Assembly: GCA_937937835.1 (NCBI GenBank)
Contig: CALDBJ010000035.1
Span: forward strand, 1-23,815
Direction of reading: 5' to 3'
Source: an uncultured Collinsella sp.
Lineage (GTDB): Bacteria > Actinomycetota > Coriobacteriia > Coriobacteriales > Coriobacteriaceae
DNA length: 23,815 nucleotides
In this document: in pieces, positions 15,648 to 23,760 of the stretch
Numbering within the stretch: position 1 is the stretch's first letter
Layout of the letters: every line of letters begins with the position of its first letter
Notes under the pieces: generated by a model
Database searches by the model: none
Told to the model about the DNA's origin: nothing
The model's input: the letters and a program-made list of their open reading frames with translations, nothing else
Translations under genes and position numbers: made by a program

Positions 15648-16970
15648 CTAATCGTCCTTGTCGTCTTTCATGACAACGGTGGTCTCGGTGTGGCTGAAGG
15701 TGTCGTGCTTCTCGGTCAGGTCGAGCTCGCCACAATACTCATCGGCATGGGTTGCTTCGTTGGCCGTCTTGAGCTGGCCTACCAGTAGCACGTCTCCGAT
15801 AATCACGATGATCAGCGGCGCGATGATGTTGATGAGGATACCCTCGATATCAAAGGTGAGGTAATCCGGATCGAAGGCGTTCTCACCCATAAAGAGAATC
15901 TGGGAGAGGATAAATCCGATCACGAAGAACAGCACCGAGGCGATGGCGAGCTTGGGCTTGGAGCAGGGGAGCTCGCCGACCAAGCGGCCGGTCTGGCCGT
16001 TCATGGCAAACAGGTAGCTCTTGCCGTTCCACGAGGTGGAGAGCATCCAGACGGGGAACAGGGCGTAGTCGCTGTCTTCCCAGGTGTAGTCGAGCTGCTT
16101 GCTTTCGACCGTGGCGTCGTCATACTCGTCGACGACGGTCTCGCGCAGGGCCGAGATCGTACTTTCTTCCATACGACGCTCGGCGCGCGCCTTGCAGGTC
16201 TCGCAGTCCTCGTCGTAACGGTTGGCGATGTAGCCGGGCATATATGCGACCGAGAACGGACGCAGCGCGTCGTAGTCAAACGGCTCGATGGCATCCATGT
16301 GGCCGTCGGGCATCTTGGACGATCCGTCGACGGGCACGCGCTTAAACGAGATATTGCCCTTGCGATAGGCATCGTAGTGGTCGGTGGTCGTGACGGTGCG
16401 GTCGGATTCCTCGGTCACGGTCTCGTTGGTCGCGTCAAAGTACACTTCGCCGTCAACGCGGGCGCCGTAGAGCCAAAACGGCACGCAGACACCTTGGACC
16501 TCGTCGATGTGGTTGCCGGTGACAAAGCTCTTGGGCAGCAAGATCTTGCCCTTGTAGTGTTCCTTGAGTGCGGCCGTGACGTCATCGCGCCCGAGCTTAA
16601 ACGGAATCACCAGGTCGGGCGAGAAGTCGCCAGAGAGCTGGCCGGGCGCCACGGCGGAGTTGCCGCAGTACGGGCAGGTGGTGACGGCGACGGTGCCGTC
16701 GGACACGAGCTCGGCGCCACACGACGAGCAGATATAGCCGGCGTTTTGAGCCAGCTCCTGCACGGCATCGTCGACAGCAGGCTTGGGGGCCGCGGCTGCG
16801 GCATCGGCTTTGGCATCTGCCTTGTCCTGGCGCTCGCGATAGAGGGCCTCGACTTCTTCGACTTCAAAACGCGAATCGCAGTAGTCGCAGACGAGTTTTT
16901 GCTCGGCGCTTGCAAAATGCAAGGGGCCACCGCAGGCAGGGCACTGATAGTTAACGCTCTCGAAGGCCAT
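15648..16970 (-). CDS. zinc-ribbon protein with two C-terminal TM helices (YdjG-like)
   Basis: 440 aa. An N-terminal TFIIB-type ribbon (C10, C13, C28, C31) is followed by a charged Ala-rich helix (about 40-75) and a second ribbon (C81, C84, C99, C102). A long soluble beta-rich domain (about 115-335) has a further CETCKAR motif. Two TM helices follow (about 346-366 and 384-408), then a short acidic tail. The layout resembles B. subtilis YdjG. In the cluster it probably forms a membrane complex with the SPFH protein 49 bp downstream. The start is ATG 16970 with an AAAGGA site, 24 bp after the DUF4428 stop. No catalytic motif is visible. Confidence 0.82.
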   Translation of the reverse strand: MAFESVNYQCPACGGPLHFASAEQKLVCDYCDSRFEVEEVEALYRERQDKADAKADAAAAAPKPAVDDAVQELAQNAGYICSSCGAELVSDGTVAVTTCPYCGNSAVAPGQLSGDFSPDLVIPFKLGRDDVTAALKEHYKGKILLPKSFVTGNHIDEVQGVCVPFWLYGARVDGEVYFDATNETVTEESDRTVTTTDHYDAYRKGNISFKRVPVDGSSKMPDGHMDAIEPFDYDALRPFSVAYMPGYIANRYDEDCETCKARAERRMEESTISALRETVVDEYDDATVESKQLDYTWEDSDYALFPVWMLSTSWNGKSYLFAMNGQTGRLVGELPCSKPKLAIASVLFFVIGFILSQILFMGENAFDPDYLTFDIEGILINIIAPLIIVIIGDVLLVGQLKTANEATHADEYCGELDLTEKHDTFSHTETTVVMKDDKDD

Positions 16971-16994
16971 GATCGGTCCTTTCCGTGCCGGAGA

Positions 16995-17732
16995 CTATGC
17001 GCCAATGGCGCCGCCGCAGTATTCGCAGCGCCCGCTGGCATCGGGAATGGTGGTGGCTCCGCAGAAGGGGCAGGTGACCGCAGTCTTGGGGGCCTTGGCG
17101 GCCACGACGCTGTCGCGCGTCTCCTGGCGCAGCTGCACCAGCGCGTCGCGGACCTCGGTTGCTTGGCGCTTGGCCTCGCGGTATTCGATGGAGCCGCGCT
17201 GATCGATGGTGGAGTCGTTCACGCGTAGGTTGATCTCGGTAAAGTACGGCGTGTTGACGTGGATGGTCAGATTAAAGTCGTAATCCAGGTCGTAGCGCGG
17301 CGGGTTGTAGCTCTCGCGCTCGCCGTCCTTGGTCTCGCGATAAATCTCGGTGCGATGCTCGTCGATATCCATATCGCAGCCGAGTACCTGCGAGAACTCG
17401 ATGATATCGGGATTGGAGTCGCGCCAGCGGCTCTGCGAAGTGATGATCAGCAGGCCCGCGTCCTCATCGAGCATAATATTGGTGCGCCCGGCCGAGAGCG
17501 TGCGCGTGGGGTTGAACGAGGCCAGGCGCTCGGCATTGGCCTCGCGGTAGGCGAGCTGCTCACGGATATCGTCTGCGGTGCTGGAACGATAGCCGTGAAA
17601 GTAGGGGGAGAGCTTGCCGACGCACTCTTTGCACAGGTAGCCTTCGTTGATCTTGGTCTTACCTAGAAGTCCCAGCTCGGTACCGCAAATCGCGCACTCT
17701 TTCTTCTCGAACATCTTGTCAAAGAAGCCCAT
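16995..17732 (-). CDS. DUF4428 zinc-finger protein
   Basis: 245 aa, first gene of the minus-strand cluster. The N-terminal DUF4428 treble-clef has C13/C16 in ECAICG and a second pair in YLCKECV (about 35-38). A PH-like or beta-sandwich middle part (about 85-185) includes RTNIMLDEDAGLLIITSQSRW. A helical stretch is followed by a C-terminal ribbon, CPFCGATTIPDASGRCEYCGG, of the same kind as those in the two downstream genes. No TM helix is present. The start is ATG 17732 with GGGAGG 6 bp upstream. Function unknown. Its position suggests it is a soluble partner of the SPFH/zinc-ribbon membrane proteins. Confidence 0.82.
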   Translation of the reverse strand: MGFFDKMFEKKECAICGTELGLLGKTKINEGYLCKECVGKLSPYFHGYRSSTADDIREQLAYREANAERLASFNPTRTLSAGRTNIMLDEDAGLLIITSQSRWRDSNPDIIEFSQVLGCDMDIDEHRTEIYRETKDGERESYNPPRYDLDYDFNLTIHVNTPYFTEINLRVNDSTIDQRGSIEYREAKRQATEVRDALVQLRQETRDSVVAAKAPKTAVTCPFCGATTIPDASGRCEYCGGAIGA

Positions 17733-17813
17733 GGCTGCCTCCCATCAACTGGTAGCGTGTGTCACTTTTGATGATGGGGGAGTGCGTGATCCTTCGCGAT
17801 ACCCAGACGGCTC

Positions 17814-17951
17814 AAGGAGTCTCCACAACTGGGACACATGGCCCATTTTGACTAGTCATTGGGGACGTTCTTAAACGACTAGTCGCGGGGGACACTCTTC
17901 GGCCACTCATTGGGGACGTACTTAAATGAGTGGCAGTTGGAGACACTCCTT
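17814..17951. repeat. inverted-repeat-bounded element with two covarying hairpins
   Basis: Imperfect outer inverted repeats (AAGGAGTCTCC... at 17814, ...GGAGACACTCCTT ending 17951) enclose two tandem units. Unit 1 is a hairpin with arms 17850-17857 and 17877-17884. Unit 2 is a perfect 10-bp hairpin with arms 17902-17911 and 17925-17934. Both loops are 13 nt and differ at one base (GGGGACGTTCTTA and GGGGACGTACTTA). The outer stems differ but stay paired, and each unit is followed by a GACACTC-type tail. The rest of the 387-bp gap (17733-17813 and 17952-18059) shows nothing I can name. Confidence 0.7.
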
Positions 17952-18059
17952 GCCGAGCTAGAGGCCGCGCGTGTCCCTTCTGGTCCATGCGGCTCAAAAT
18001 CGCGGCGTGATGTGGACGGCTGGGGTCGAATTGGCAACATTTCGAGCCTGGCTTCGATA

Positions 18060-18088
18060 TTGAGACTGGTTCTTTATTAAAATAGATT
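18060..18088 (+). promoter_or_regulatory. promoter of the membrane LuxR regulator
   Basis: TTGAGA (18060-18065, 5 of 6), a 17-bp spacer and TAGATT (18083-18088, 4 of 6) lie in a locally AT-rich stretch. The transcript would begin about 25 bp before ATG 18120. Confidence 0.55.
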
Positions 18089-18119
18089 TCCAGACAATTG
18101 AGCGGCTGGGGGGTTAACC

Positions 18120-19664
18120 ATGAGGGGCATGGGAGACACAACCGCATATTTGCGTCGGGGCATTCGGGAGATTATATGCCTGGCGCTGTTCTTCTTCACG
18201 TTTTTGGCGTGCGAGTATCTCTTTGATGTGCGCATAGCCGAGTTCGTGCCATCGAGTGAGGTCGTCATCTACGAGAGCATCGTTGTCGGCGCGAGCGTGA
18301 TTGGCTTTTTCGTGCGCACATTTCTGTACTATCGCCTTCCCCAGACGATCGATGCGACGAGCGATATTACAGGCGTGCTGTTGGTATCGGCGTTGCTGCT
18401 GATGATTACGGCAGTGCGGTTTGAGGTAGTAATTGCCGGCGGCCTGGTGGCGTGCTGCGCCCTGGGCTATTGCGGATCGACCGCCCATGCCAATCTTGCG
18501 CGGCGTTTTGCGCAGACGCCCTGCCTGGCGCGCGCCGCCGCACTTTCCTATGCCATGGGCGTTCTGGTACAGGCGATCAACCACATGGTGATGCCTGTCG
18601 GTATTCCTCAGCAGGCTGTTCTGGTCGTCTGTGCGATCGCGCAGGTGGCGTTGCTCCACGGTGCCCGACGCGCCAAGCTGCGCGACGAGTCCGATCCCAG
18701 CTTTGAACCCAGTGTTGCCGGGCTTTCGGTAGATGCTTTGGAATATGGCGCCAAGTGGCAAGACGATCCCAAGGCAAAGGCGGCATTCCGCCGCGCCGTG
18801 GTCCGCCTGACCGTGGCGACGGCGTATCTTTCCGGCGTATTCGCCGCTCTCAACGCGGGTCTCACAACCTTGCATGCTACCGGAGCCGTTGATTTGGGTG
18901 ACTGGCCGCGCCTGCTGCTTGTCGTGAGCTCGTTGGTCGCTGGCGCACTATTTGACCTGCACGGCCGCTCGTATATGAATATCGGCATGACATGTGCCGC
19001 CATACTGTCCACGTTTTCGTTCTTTGTGCTCATCGTCGATGGCAATGGCGGCAACGAGCTTGCTGCCACGATCATCTTTTATCTGGGCTCGGGCTTTTTC
19101 GTGGTGTTCTTTACCACAAAATATGCCGCCGTCTCGCTCTATGCGCGCTGGTCATATTTTTGGCCGTGCATGGGTCGCGTCGTCAACAACGTGTGCTCGA
19201 TGTTCGTGACGGCGCCGGCAGTGGCGATTATCTCGAGTCAAAATGTGCTGGCTGCAGTCGGCGCGGCGCTCGTGATGTTTGTGGGTATTGCGATTACGCT
19301 ACTAGGACAGTTGGGGCGACGAGCCGATGATGTCGTGATGCAGGACGGCCTGCCGCTTGCCACCGACGATCTTGGTGCAGATCTTGCGTCTGCATGCTCC
19401 GACCCCGAGCCCGTGGAGGCAGCGGAGCTCACGCCCGATGAGCGCCTTGATGCCTTCGTCGCCACCTTTGGGCTTACAGAGCGCGAGCGCGATATTCTTG
19501 AGGTCTTGGTCGTTTCGGACCAGAGCGTTCAGGACATCGCCACAACGCTCTTTCTTTCGCGCTCCACGCTCTATCGCCACATTTCCTCGATCAACAAAAA
19601 GGCCGGTACCGCCTCGCGTGTGGCCCTCATCAACTTCTTCTGGTCCTGGACACCCAAGGACTAG
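18120..19664 (+). CDS. LuxR-family regulator with polytopic membrane N-terminal half
   Basis: A 514-aa protein with about 12 hydrophobic helices over residues 15-400, MFS-like in layout, joined by an acidic linker to a C-terminal LuxR HTH (452-511). The HTH contains LTERERDILEVL, QDIATTLFLSRSTLYRHISSINKKAG and the recognition helix STLYRHI. This membrane-anchored LuxR architecture is characteristic of Coriobacteriia, where many paralogues exist (recollection). It lacks a receiver domain, so it probably senses a ligand or membrane state directly and controls nearby genes. ATG 18120 follows a G-rich weak ribosome site (GGGGGG, 5-6 bp upstream). It is monocistronic, and no partner enzyme is adjacent. 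The neighbouring mgtA is convergent and has its own promoter. Confidence 0.88.
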   Translation: MRGMGDTTAYLRRGIREIICLALFFFTFLACEYLFDVRIAEFVPSSEVVIYESIVVGASVIGFFVRTFLYYRLPQTIDATSDITGVLLVSALLLMITAVRFEVVIAGGLVACCALGYCGSTAHANLARRFAQTPCLARAAALSYAMGVLVQAINHMVMPVGIPQQAVLVVCAIAQVALLHGARRAKLRDESDPSFEPSVAGLSVDALEYGAKWQDDPKAKAAFRRAVVRLTVATAYLSGVFAALNAGLTTLHATGAVDLGDWPRLLLVVSSLVAGALFDLHGRSYMNIGMTCAAILSTFSFFVLIVDGNGGNELAATIIFYLGSGFFVVFFTTKYAAVSLYARWSYFWPCMGRVVNNVCSMFVTAPAVAIISSQNVLAAVGAALVMFVGIAITLLGQLGRRADDVVMQDGLPLATDDLGADLASACSDPEPVEAAELTPDERLDAFVATFGLTERERDILEVLVVSDQSVQDIATTLFLSRSTLYRHISSINKKAGTASRVALINFFWSWTPKD

Positions 19665-19679
19665 CTAATCTCCCAATAA

Positions 19680-19744
19680 GTTGCGGTGGAATAGTCCCTA
19701 AATTAAAGTCACGGGGCTTTAAACAGGAACTATTTCACCGCAAC
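19680..19744. terminator. nested hairpin between convergent LuxR and mgtA genes
   Basis: The outer 16-bp stem (19680-19695 with 19729-19744, one mismatch) encloses an inner TTAAAG/CTTTAA stem (19703-19708 with 19717-19722). It begins 16 bp after the LuxR stop. AT-rich flanks inside the structure and the repeat-like look leave open whether it is a terminator or a dispersed repeat. Confidence 0.5.
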
Positions 19745-19760
19745 TGCTGGGGGGATAGAC

Positions 19761-19829
19761 TGCGGCGGCGGCAGAGGCAACGGCAGCGGCGTTGGCAGCT
19801 GTGGTAGTGGCAACGGCAGCTGGCAGGGT
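19761..19829. repeat. GGC/GCN-rich low-complexity tract
   Basis: Imperfect triplet repeats rich in GGCAAC and GGCAGC. The 12-mer GGCAACGGCAGC occurs at 19776-19787 and 19809-19820. It lies in the 3' untranslated region of mgtA, 17 bp past its stop. No start codon opens the plus-strand reading frame. Confidence 0.6.
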
Positions 19830-19845
19830 GTTTTCCGTCTACTTG

Positions 19846-22614
19846 CTACAGCAGCTCGCTGTGGCGGGCAATGTAGCGGCGCTTTGCCAGCTGGATGAGC
19901 GCGATGTAGGCGGTAACGATGCCAATGAGCAGCCCAAAAAAGCTCGTGGGCAGCGGCATGAGGCCGAGCGCATCGGCGATGGGGCTTGCCGGCAGCCAGG
20001 TGACGAGCGCCAGGCCCAGCACGGTAAGAACGCACAATGCGGGCGCGGCGTGGTCGCGCGGGCTCGGCAGATGCGGGGAGCGCAACATGTGGACCACGAG
20101 TGTCTGCGACCACATGGACTCGACAAACCAGCCGCTCTGGAAGAGCGCAGCAAAGGTCGCCATACCCGCGACGTCGCCCGCGGCGGCAAGCTCGGACCAG
20201 CTTGCGTCCACGGCGGCGGGGCACACGACAAAGAAGAGCGCGGCGAAGGTCACGATGTCAAACAGCGAGCTCACGGGGCCCAGCTCGAGCATAAAGCCCT
20301 TGATGGACGCGGCGTCCCAGGCACGCGGGCGGGCAGTCCAGGCGTCATCGACGGTGTCCCACGGCAGTGCGATGCACACGATCTCGTAGACCAGCGACAG
20401 CAGTACCAGCTGCAGGGCGCTCATGGGCAAAAACGGCAAGAACAGGCTCGCGACGGTCACGGACAGCACATTGCCAAAGTTGGAGCTCACCGTGGTCTTG
20501 AGGTACTTGAGCAGGTTGCCGTAAGTGCGGCGGCCTTCGATGATGCCGCGCTCGAGCACGCCCAGGTCCTTCTGAAGCAAGATGATATCGGCGGATTCCT
20601 TGGCAATGTCGACGGCCGAATCGACCGAGATGCCGCAATCGCTCGCACGCATGGCGGCGGCGTCGTTGATGCCGTCGCCCATAAAGCCCACGGTGTGGCC
20701 GAGCATCTCGCGCATGACACGTACCAGGCGCGCCTTCTGCAGCGGCGAGAGCTTGGCGAAGAGGTGGGTTTTCTCGGCGCGCTCGGCAAGTTCGGCGTCA
20801 TCGAGCGCATCGATCTCGGAGCCGAGCAAGACGTTACTCGCATCGATACCAATCTGCTCGCAGACGGTGGCGGCGACGCGGTCGTTGTCGCCGGTTAGGA
20901 CCTTGACCGCCACGCCCTTGGCCTCGAGGGTGGCGACGGCGCCCGCGGCACTTGCTTTGGGCGGATCGAGGAAGGCCAAAAAGCCCATCAGCACCATGTC
21001 GCACTCGTCGGCGATGCCAAACTCGCCCACGCAGCGCGGATTGGTCTTCTGCGCCACGGCAATTACGCGTAGGCCCTCGGCGTTAAGTCCGGCGATCTGC
21101 TTGCGAATCTGGGCGAGCTTCTCGTCGGTGAGCGGCTGAGCGATGCCATCGATCTCGACAAAGGAGCAGATCTCGAGCATTTCCTCGGCGGCGCCCTTGG
21201 TAACCATCTGGGTTTTGCCTTGGGCGTCGGCGACAACTACGCTCAGGCGACGGCGCGAGAAATCGAAGGGCACCTCGTCGATCTTGGTATAGCGGTCGCG
21301 CAGGCTCTGGCCCAGCATGGAATCGGGCACGACGGTCGAGGGCGTCACATCGGCACGGTCGATTACGGCCAGGTCGATAAGGTTTTTGAGACCGGTCTGG
21401 AAGAAGCTGTTCAAAAACGCATGGCGCAGCACGCGCGTGTCCTCGTTGCCGTCGGTGTTGAGGTAGCGCTCGAGCACGATGCAGTCTTCGGTGAGGGTGC
21501 CGGTCTTGTCGCAGCACAGGACGTCCATCGCGCCGAGGTTTTGAATCGCCGGCAGCTCCTTGACGATAACCTGGCGACGGGCGAGGTCCTTGGCGCCCTG
21601 CGATAGGCTCGTGGTCACGATGACGGGAAGCATCTGCGGCGTGATGCCCACGGCCACGCTCGTGGCGAACAACAGCGCGTCGATGACGTTGCCCTTGGTG
21701 GCGGCGTTGATGGCAAAGACGGCCGGCGCCATAACGAGCATCAGGCGCACCAGCAGCATGGAGACGCTCGAGACGCCGCGGTCAAACGCGCTCTTTTCGC
21801 CGCGCCCGTTGAGCATCTTGGCGATGCCGCCCAGGTAGGTGTCCGAGCCGGTGGCAACGACAAGCGCCATGGCGGCGCCGTTTTGCACGGAGGTGCCGGT
21901 AAAGACGATGTTCTTGCAGGCAGAGAGTGGCAGTGCGGAGCCGTCGGCGCCCTCGACGACGGTGACGGCGGTGGTCTTCTCGACGGCCTCGCTCTCGCCG
22001 GTGAGTGCGGACTCGATCACAAACAGGTCGCGCGCGGTGATGATGCGGGCATCTGCCGGCACCATATCGCCGGCAGAGAGACGGATTACATCGCCGGGGA
22101 CGAGCTCGTCGAAGGGGATCTCGACGCGCTCGCCGTCGCGCAGGGCGGTGCAAGTGTTGGAGACCAGGTCCTTGAGGGCCTCGGCCGCATTGCCGCTGCG
22201 GGCTTCCTGGATAAACTTCATGCCGCCCGATACCAGCAGCATGGTGCCGATGACGATGACCGTGGAGGGGTCGCGCTGCGGTTCGGGCACGGCGAGCACG
22301 TCGATGTAGAGCGAGACCAGTGCGAGCGCGGCGAGGATGCCGGCGAAGGGATCGATGAACGCGTCGGCGATGCGGCGGGCGAGCGTTTTGGTCGTTGCCT
22401 CGATGGTGTTGGGGCCGACGGCGTTCAGGCGCTCAGTTGCCTGCTCGACGGTGAGGCCGTTTGCCGTGGCGTCAAGCAGTACGAGGGCGTCCTCGGCACT
22501 ATGGGTGGCGGCGAATATGGTGTTCTTGGACAGGCCGGTATGAGCGGCAGGGCGCGCCGTGCGGCGGCGCTTGGAGATGGCTTCGAGTACCGTGACGGTT
22601 TTGAGCATCAGCAT
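19846..22614 (-). CDS. mgtA: MgtA-type magnesium-translocating P-type ATPase
   Basis: A 922-aa P3B-type pump that imports Mg2+ using ATP. The cation-ATPase N-terminal domain covers about 35-100. The actuator loop has TGES (205-208). TM4 has the AVGITPQMLPVIV block, typical of Mg2+ pumps. The phosphorylation site is D369 in CCDKTGTLTE. The hinge is VLTGDN, and DGINDAAAMRASDCGI precedes the four or so C-terminal TM helices. Length is normal. The start is ATG 22614, with AAGGAGGA five bases upstream. A second ATG at 22608 is too far from it. The N-terminal 30 residues are basic, as in enterobacterial MgtA. The gene has an unusually long leader (about 270 nt) with a small ORF, so regulation by translation or Mg2+ level is plausible. 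Confidence 0.95.
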   Translation of the reverse strand: MLMLKTVTVLEAISKRRRTARPAAHTGLSKNTIFAATHSAEDALVLLDATANGLTVEQATERLNAVGPNTIEATTKTLARRIADAFIDPFAGILAALALVSLYIDVLAVPEPQRDPSTVIVIGTMLLVSGGMKFIQEARSGNAAEALKDLVSNTCTALRDGERVEIPFDELVPGDVIRLSAGDMVPADARIITARDLFVIESALTGESEAVEKTTAVTVVEGADGSALPLSACKNIVFTGTSVQNGAAMALVVATGSDTYLGGIAKMLNGRGEKSAFDRGVSSVSMLLVRLMLVMAPAVFAINAATKGNVIDALLFATSVAVGITPQMLPVIVTTSLSQGAKDLARRQVIVKELPAIQNLGAMDVLCCDKTGTLTEDCIVLERYLNTDGNEDTRVLRHAFLNSFFQTGLKNLIDLAVIDRADVTPSTVVPDSMLGQSLRDRYTKIDEVPFDFSRRRLSVVVADAQGKTQMVTKGAAEEMLEICSFVEIDGIAQPLTDEKLAQIRKQIAGLNAEGLRVIAVAQKTNPRCVGEFGIADECDMVLMGFLAFLDPPKASAAGAVATLEAKGVAVKVLTGDNDRVAATVCEQIGIDASNVLLGSEIDALDDAELAERAEKTHLFAKLSPLQKARLVRVMREMLGHTVGFMGDGINDAAAMRASDCGISVDSAVDIAKESADIILLQKDLGVLERGIIEGRRTYGNLLKYLKTTVSSNFGNVLSVTVASLFLPFLPMSALQLVLLSLVYEIVCIALPWDTVDDAWTARPRAWDAASIKGFMLELGPVSSLFDIVTFAALFFVVCPAAVDASWSELAAAGDVAGMATFAALFQSGWFVESMWSQTLVVHMLRSPHLPSPRDHAAPALCVLTVLGLALVTWLPASPIADALGLMPLPTSFFGLLIGIVTAYIALIQLAKRRYIARHSELL

Positions 22615-22753
22615 AGGGTCCTCCTTGTTGAGGGGAGTTAGCGTACGTGTCGTATTTGCTTCAAAAAACCTAGATGTCGCTCACGTCAAGCTCTTGAGCC
22701 CACAAAGGGTGCAGCGCGCCTTTGCGGTGGTTTTGGCGATCTGCCGGTGGCGT

Positions 22754-22825
22754 TTATGCGTGTGCGGAGTCCTCGCGGCGTGCCGAGGGCGACATGCAGG
22801 TTTTTCGACTAGGACTGCCTTCCAT
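22754..22825 (-). CDS. 23-residue leader ORF in front of mgtA
   Basis: A short ORF, too small for usual gene calls, begins at ATG 22825 with a near-perfect AGGAGG six bases upstream and ends at TAA 22754-22756. The peptide starts MEGSPSRKTC and is rich in Ser, Pro and Arg. It sits between the predicted mgtA promoter (about 22893-22921) and the mgtA start 140 nt further on. A hairpin (22703-22708 with 22719-22724) and a run of six U (22668-22663) lie between it and mgtA. Salmonella mgtA has a Pro-rich leader peptide, mgtL, that couples translation to Mg2+ and proline (established). The sequence here is unrelated, so similarity of mechanism is inference. Confidence 0.55.
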   Translation of the reverse strand: MEGSPSRKTCMSPSARREDSAHA

Positions 22826-22892
22826 GGCACACCTCCTAAAGGCTGAGCGCAGCGCGCTTTGGGTATCTCGTACCCCTTTTTAATCCGCCCGT

Positions 22893-22925
22893 ATTCTTGA
22901 TGAGGGGGTTTGACATGTCAACCCC
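22893..22925 (-). promoter_or_regulatory. mgtA promoter overlapped by a palindrome
   Basis: On the minus strand, a perfect TTGACA (22921-22916), 17 bp and AAGAAT (22898-22893) give a good promoter. The -35 box is half of the palindrome TTGACATGTCAA (22910-22921). That palindrome is extended by GGG/CCC flanks to about 20 bp with a single mismatched pair. A dimeric repressor covering the -35 box is likely. The same site lies 130 bp before pyrE but offers that gene no matching -10 box. Confidence 0.6.
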
Positions 22926-23051
22926 ATTGTTCGGAAAACCATTCCCCCTGACAAAGCCTTTACAGAATGCCGTGGCCCCAAAGCGCGCCCGCATCGACGC
23001 TTCGCCTGCGCTAAACTGGAGGGCACGTACGCAATTACGAGAGGAGCCCGC

Positions 23052-23732
23052 ATGGAGGCTTACAAGCAAGAGTTCATCAAGTTTATGGTCGAGTCCGACG
23101 TTCTTAAGTTCGGCAGCTTTACACTCAAGAGCGGCCGTCAGTCCCCGTTCTTTATGAATGCCGGCGCTTACGTGACGGGCTATCAGCTCAAGAAGCTGGG
23201 CGAGTATTACGCTCAGGCCATCCACGATAACTTTGGCGACGACTTTGATGTGCTGTTTGGACCGGCCTACAAGGGTATTCCGCTGGCCGTCGTGACCGCA
23301 ATTGCCTACCACGAGCTGTACGGCAAGGAGGTCAAGTACTGCTGCGACCGCAAGGAGGCCAAGGACCACGGTGCCGATAAGGGTAACCTGCTGGGTTATG
23401 AGCCCAAGGACGGCGACCGCGTGGTCATGGTCGAGGACGTCACCACCAGCGGCAAGTCCATCGACGAGACCTATCCCAAGGTCAAGGCTGCTGCCGATGT
23501 CGAGATTAAGGGCCTGATCGTGTCCCTCAACCGCATGGAGGTCGGCAAGGGCGGTGTGACCACCGCGCAGAAGGAGATCGAGGCCAAGTACGGTTTCCCC
23601 GTCGCGAGCATCGTTTCCATGGCCGAGGTCGTCGAGACCCTCTACAACCACGAGATCGACGGCAAGGTTGTCATCGACGACGAGCTCAAGACCGCCATCG
23701 ACGCCTACTACGAGCAGTACGGAGCACGTTAG
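23052..23732 (+). CDS. pyrE: orotate phosphoribosyltransferase
   Basis: A 226-aa enzyme of pyrimidine synthesis that joins orotate and PRPP to give orotidine 5'-phosphate. The N-terminal FGSFTLKSGRQSPFFMNAG block (20-38, K26) is the orotate-site signature. The PRPP loop is VVMVEDVTTSGKS (124-136), with the acidic pair E128/D129. Length is typical of the family branch with a C-terminal extension. The start is ATG 23052 with AGGAG about 8 bp upstream. A possible -10 box, TAAACT (23012-23017), lacks a clear -35. It is divergent from mgtA. The stop codon lies in the first base pairs of the following hairpin. No other pyr gene is visible in the window. Confidence 0.95.
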   Translation: MEAYKQEFIKFMVESDVLKFGSFTLKSGRQSPFFMNAGAYVTGYQLKKLGEYYAQAIHDNFGDDFDVLFGPAYKGIPLAVVTAIAYHELYGKEVKYCCDRKEAKDHGADKGNLLGYEPKDGDRVVMVEDVTTSGKSIDETYPKVKAAADVEIKGLIVSLNRMEVGKGGVTTAQKEIEAKYGFPVASIVSMAEVVETLYNHEIDGKVVIDDELKTAIDAYYEQYGAR

Positions 23733-23760
23733 TTACGGCGTTTTACCAAACGCCGTAACT
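23731..23760 (+). terminator. perfect hairpin at the end of pyrE
   Basis: AGTTACGGCGTTT (23731-23743) pairs perfectly with 23748-23760 around a 4-nt loop. The stop codon overlaps the first arm. No U-tract follows. Nothing is recognisable in the remaining 55 bp of the window. Confidence 0.65.

Noticed and set aside
14267..15673. 468-codon plus-strand frame opposite the SPFH gene
   Set aside because: Low-complexity Gly/Ala/Arg translation antisense to a well-supported gene. The strong Shine-Dalgarno site and motifs are on the minus strand.
19758..19895. Gly/Ser/Cys-rich small plus-strand reading frame
   Set aside because: It is open from the stop at 19704 but has no ATG, GTG or TTG start in a usable place and no ribosome site. 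Better treated as low-complexity DNA.
22615..22890. M-box or other known Mg2+ riboswitch before mgtA
   Set aside because: I could not match the conserved M-box blocks or a strong terminator stem. A covariance-model search would be needed to reopen this.
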